Assembly (NCBI RefSeq): GCF_002101705.1
Contig: NZ_LQPC01000047.1
Location: forward strand, 372,001-436,000
Direction: 5' to 3'
Length of the DNA: 64,000 nucleotides
From: Mycolicibacterium iranicum
Lineage (GTDB): Bacteria > Actinomycetota > Actinomycetes > Mycobacteriales > Mycobacteriaceae
Numbering within the stretch: the stretch's first letter is position 1; each line of letters opens with the position of its first letter. A program made the position numbers and the translations under genes. The notes under the pieces are model-generated. The model searched no databases, had not been told where the DNA came from, and saw only the letters and a list, made by a program, of their open reading frames with translations. Positions 61,123-64,000 of the stretch are shown piece by piece.

Positions 61123-61497
61123 ATGGCGGGTAGCGACATGAACGTTGGAGTGGACACGGTGGTTGGAGTGGACACGGTGTCGGACATGCTTGCCGTGCGC
61201 CTGCCCGAACCCTTGGAAGACGATCCCGCGGTCATGGTTCTGGGTGAACGGCTGCACGGGCTTCTCGTTGCGCTCGGTGTGCCTGCCCGTGACTGGCTGT
61301 CGGTCGCACAGAGGTTGGACGTATGCGACACACGAACGGCTGACGCGCTCGGCGGCTACGTCGACGTCCTGGTCGCCGATCGGTGTGGCCGGCCCGGCGA
61401 GGACCTCGTGTCCGATCTGGTGACATTCGAGGTCGACGGCCGCGCGCTGACGGCCGATGAGCTCAGGGCGATCGTGGTGGGCCTGCTGATGTCCTGA
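61123..61497 (+). pseudogene. cytochrome P450 fragment
   Basis: 124 residues. From about residue 25 it resembles the middle of a bacterial P450: helix-rich segment, then GYVDVLVADRCGRPGEDLVS followed by DLVTFEVDGRALTADELRAIVVGLLMS. It stops exactly where the I-helix AGxDTT motif should begin, so the heme-binding Cys loop and oxygen-activating Thr are missing. It cannot be a working P450. The first 22 residues include VGVDTV twice, from an 18-bp tandem repeat. Either a decayed gene or a repurposed short protein. Confidence 0.55.
61144..61179 (+). repeat. 18-bp perfect tandem duplication
   Basis: GTTGGAGTGGACACGGTG occurs twice in direct succession, in frame, near the start of the P450 fragment. 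Confidence 0.9.
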
Positions 61498-61690
61498 TCG
61501 AGGTCACGCCGCCGCGGTATCGCGGGCCCCGGCATGACAGACCGCATTCCCGCCGGCGCGCTTGCCCGTGTACGTGGCGTCGTCCAGCCGAGGTGAGCAG
61601 CCGGTCGCGAGTGACTCGCAATTCCTCCGGATCCCCGTCGTCTCAGGACGGGGCGACCCTGCACCGAGCCGTCAATAACGTTGTGGCACC

Positions 61691-61727
61691 GCCTATTCGG
61701 AGTCGTTTTCGCTCACCCCGAATAGGC
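61691..61727 (-). terminator. terminator downstream of gabT
   Basis: GCCTATTCGG and CCGAATAGGC form a perfect 10-bp stem around 17 bases, 29 bp beyond the gabT stop. Confidence 0.6.
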
Positions 61728-61755
61728 CATCACGTGCTCTCGCGGAAAATCTCTC

Positions 61756-63099
61756 TCAGAGGTCGCGGAGAAGGAGTTCGAGGACCTCGAGACCCTCGAG
61801 CAGCAGCTCGTCGCTGATGGCCAGCGGCGGCAGGAAGCGCAGCACGTTGCCGAAGGTGCCGCAGGTCAGCACGATCACGCCGGCCTGGTGCGCGGCGCTA
61901 CTGAGCTTCTTGGTCAGCTCCGCGTCGGGCTCTGTCGTGCCCGGTTTGACCAGTTCGACAGCGATCATCGCGCCACGTCCGCGGACGTCACCGATCCGGT
62001 CATCCTCGGCTTGCATCCGGCCGAGCTTGTCCTTCATCAGCGACTCGATCTGCGCGGCCCGCGCGACCAGTCCGTCGGCCTCGATCGTCTCGATGGTGGC
62101 CAGCGCGGCCGCACACGCGATCGGGTTTCCGCCGTAGGTGCCGCCGAGGCCGCTGACGTGCGGGGCGTCCATGATGTCGGCGCGACCCGTGACGGCCGAC
62201 AGCGGCAGGCCGTCGGCGATGCCCTTTGCCGTGACGATCAGATCCGGGACGATGCCTTCGTGCTCGCAGGCGAACCAGGCGCCCGTGCGTGCAAAACCGG
62301 TCTGCACCTCGTCGGCGATGAAAACGACGTCATTGGCGCGGCACCAGTCCAGCAGCGTCGGCAGGAAGCCTTCGGCGGGAACGATGAAGCCGCCTTCGCC
62401 CTGGATGGGTTCGATGATGACCGCGGCCAAATTGTCCGCGCCGATCTGTTTGTCCATCACGGTGATGGCGCGACGCGCGGCGAGTTCGCCGTCGGTGGCC
62501 AGTTCCTTGCCTCCGAATTCGGCGTCGCGGAACGGATAGGACAGCGGCGCACGGTAGATCTCGGGTGCGAAGGGGCCGAAGCCGTGCTTGTAGGGCATCG
62601 ATTTCGCGGTCAGCGCCATCGTCAAGTTGGTGCGGCCGTGATAGGCGTGGTCGAAGGCGGCGACTGCCTGCTTGCCTGTGAACGTCCTGGCGATCTTGAC
62701 GGCGTTTTCCACGGCCTCCGACCCGGAATTGAACAGTGCGGAGCGTTTGTCGCCGTCTCCCGGGGTGAGGCGGTTGAGCGCCTCGGCGACTGCCACGTAC
62801 CCCTCGTAGGGCGTGACCATGAAGCAGGTGTGCGTGAACTTGCCCGCCTGCTCGGCCACCGCGTCGGCGACCTTGGGGGATGCGTTCCCGATGGTGGTGA
62901 CCGCGATACCCGATCCCAGATCGATCAGGCGGTTGCCGTCGACGTCCTCGACGATTCCGCCGAATGCCCGCGCCGTGTAGACGGGCATGGTGTTGCCGAC
63001 CCCTCGGGCCACCGCTGCGCTTTTCCGCGCCATCAATTCCGACGACCGGGGGCCAGGAATGGCGGTGGCGAGATGGCGGCTCTGTTCGAGAGCGCTCAC
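61756..63099 (-). CDS. gabT: 4-aminobutyrate aminotransferase
   Basis: 447 residues from a GTG at 63099 with GGAGG upstream. Class III PLP aminotransferase: FNSGSEAVENAVKIAR, FDHAYHGRTNLTMALT, EPIQGEGGF, FIADEVQTGFARTG and the PLP lysine in LIVTAKGIADGLPLSAV. Converts GABA and 2-oxoglutarate to succinate semialdehyde and glutamate. Lies between car and yajC as in M. tuberculosis (Rv2589). Confidence 0.94.
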   Translation of the reverse strand: MSALEQSRHLATAIPGPRSSELMARKSAAVARGVGNTMPVYTARAFGGIVEDVDGNRLIDLGSGIAVTTIGNASPKVADAVAEQAGKFTHTCFMVTPYEGYVAVAEALNRLTPGDGDKRSALFNSGSEAVENAVKIARTFTGKQAVAAFDHAYHGRTNLTMALTAKSMPYKHGFGPFAPEIYRAPLSYPFRDAEFGGKELATDGELAARRAITVMDKQIGADNLAAVIIEPIQGEGGFIVPAEGFLPTLLDWCRANDVVFIADEVQTGFARTGAWFACEHEGIVPDLIVTAKGIADGLPLSAVTGRADIMDAPHVSGLGGTYGGNPIACAAALATIETIEADGLVARAAQIESLMKDKLGRMQAEDDRIGDVRGRGAMIAVELVKPGTTEPDAELTKKLSSAAHQAGVIVLTCGTFGNVLRFLPPLAISDELLLEGLEVLELLLRDL

Positions 63100-63494
63100 A
63101 GGAAACCTCCTTGAGGAGCCGGAGAGAAACAGAAGATTCGACGCTTGCGCGTGCGGTTCGAGCCTAGTCGCACTGAGCACCGATCCGTCGAGAACCATGC
63201 CGCTTCCTGGCGGAATCAGCAGTGTAGACCGAGAATGCCAACGAAATCCGCGGCGATATCGTCGGCAACGTGCGAAGCTCTGGGCGCTGCAGAGCTGCCT
63301 GGAGATTTTCTGTTCTCTCCGAGCTGACCGGGGGCGACTGAAGGAAACGCCGCTGATGGCACACTGGACCACTGAGTCCTTCACGACGGGCCAACACCAC
63401 GACATGTCCGGGAGTCCCGGACACTCGATCGTGACATTGAATAATTCACACGAAACTCGAAGATCTCTTACAGAACTAGAAAGACACTGCCGCC
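63100..63494. other. divergent intergenic region gabT-yajC
   Basis: 395 bp with no supportable gene. Holds one strong inverted repeat (63405-63423) and an AT-rich TTGAATAATTCACACGAAAC patch before yajC, likely its promoter region. Confidence 0.5.
63405..63423. promoter_or_regulatory. inverted repeat upstream of yajC
   Basis: TGTCCGGG-AGT-CCCGGACA, perfect 8-bp arms, 71 bp before the yajC ATG. Operator or attenuator-like hairpin; not decided. Confidence 0.4.
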
Positions 63495-63839
63495 ATGGAT
63501 CTGGTCGTATTCCTACCCCTGCTCATCATCATGGGCGCATTCATGTTCTTCGCCTCCAGGCGCCAGAAGAAGGCGATGCAGGCCACCATCGATCTTCACA
63601 ACTCACTCGAGATCGGCGACCGTATCCACACCACGTCAGGTCTGCAGGGCACGATCAAGGGCATCGGTGACGATTACATCGACCTGGAGATCGCACCCGG
63701 CGTGGTCACCACCTGGATGAAGCTCGCGGTGCGCGACCGCATCGTCGACGACGTGGAGGACGACGATGATCTCGATGGCGACGTCGAATCCTCCGGCGTC
63801 GAGCTGACCAAGAGCCCGAACGAGAAGACTGACGGCTGA
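63495..63839 (+). CDS. yajC: Sec translocase accessory protein YajC
   Basis: 114 residues. Single N-terminal membrane helix (LVVFLPLLIIMGAFMFF), the RRQKKAMQATIDLHNSLEIG segment, GDRIHTTSGLQGTIKGIGDD and an acidic C-terminal tail (DDVEDDDDLDGDVE). Works with SecD-SecF in preprotein export; secD follows at 64 bp. Confidence 0.95.
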   Translation: MDLVVFLPLLIIMGAFMFFASRRQKKAMQATIDLHNSLEIGDRIHTTSGLQGTIKGIGDDYIDLEIAPGVVTTWMKLAVRDRIVDDVEDDDDLDGDVESSGVELTKSPNEKTDG

Positions 63840-63903
63840 GATCTCAGCAGCAGCACGTACTCTTTGCGGTGCTGACGACCTGATCTCGAGGAGACCCTGA
63901 CAC

Positions 63904-64000
63904 GTGGCATCGTCTTCGACGGTTCACCCTGCCCGCTACCTGGCGCTGTTCCTGGTACTGCTCATCGGCGCATACCTGCTGGTGTTCATGACCGGGGACA
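63904..64000 (+). CDS. secD: protein-export membrane protein SecD, N-terminal part
   Basis: Cut by the right edge after 32 codons. GTG start; HPARYLALFLVLLIGAYLLVF is the first membrane helix of actinobacterial SecD, and the position after yajC confirms the call. Uses proton-motive force to drive late steps of protein export. Confidence 0.85.
   Translation, partial: MASSSTVHPARYLALFLVLLIGAYLLVFMTGD

Overview
The window reads as chromosomal DNA of a rapidly growing mycobacterium (Mycolicibacterium type). The evidence is high GC with GC-rich third codon positions, frequent GTG/TTG starts, ATGA/GTGA gene overlaps, leaderless-looking TANNNT promoters, and marker genes: devR/devS, Acg-type nitroreductases, a PE-PPE-domain hydrolase, the thrS-HIT-pgsA-patA-pimA lipid operon, carboxylic acid reductase (car/fadD9) and gabT-yajC-secD. 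The right half (about 38-64 kb) follows the order I remember for M. tuberculosis Rv2614c to Rv2587c, with insertions. The left half (about 0-38 kb) is accessory or rearranged. The species cannot be fixed from the sequence alone.

Layout. 0-8.4 kb is a stress and envelope region: a partial GAF protein, a CsbD-like protein, an HdeA-like lipoprotein, a STAS protein, a single-domain response regulator, a three-gene glycosyltransferase cluster and two adjacent SigF-family sigma factors. SigF-type promoters (GGTTT-N15/16-GGGTA) precede the glycosyltransferase cluster and one sigma gene, and a weaker match precedes csbD. 8.5-13.6 kb holds a YihY/BrkB membrane protein, a PE-PPE-domain hydrolase, acetoacetyl-CoA synthetase and a beheaded HAD gene whose sequence ends at the modABC stop codon. 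13.6-16.7 kb is a molybdate operon with its own HTH-TOBE regulator and a palindromic operator. 16.8-18.5 kb holds a second STAS protein and a DUF4032 protein. 18.5-25.8 kb is an alpha-glucoside module: an ABC importer, a LacI regulator and a GH13 alpha-glucosidase, with a CRP-like site upstream of the importer.

25.8-31.1 kb is a reorganised dormancy locus. Nitroreductase, universal stress protein and devR form one operon, devS is divergent from it, and a second nitroreductase converges on devR. Two candidate DosR boxes are visible. 31.3-34.8 kb encodes a secreted Pro/Gly-rich repeat protein built on 19- and 38-residue units, with one frame break inside the repeats. 34.8-38.1 kb holds an ANTAR protein, DUF1990, an aldo/keto reductase, a thioesterase and a PGPGW membrane protein.

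38.2-44.6 kb is the tightly coupled thrS-HIT-pgsA-patA-pimA-nudix operon (first steps of phosphatidylinositol mannoside synthesis), followed by pdxS-tesB-pdxT. 47-53.9 kb has an acyl-CoA dehydrogenase, a CocE-type hydrolase and an alpha/beta hydrolase, two TetR genes each facing a hydrolase across a palindrome, yebC and two paralogous small membrane proteins. 53.9-57.3 kb is ruvCAB behind an SOS box plus two membrane proteins. 57.3-64 kb has car behind a 16-bp palindrome, a P450 fragment, gabT, yajC and the start of secD.

The most unusual structures are: a 62-bp mosaic at 7909-7970 that copies one half of a glycosyltransferase segment directly and the other half inverted; the Pro/Gly repeat protein; a 152-bp coding overlap between two glycosyltransferase genes; the split DevR/DevS locus; and the HAD/mod junction.
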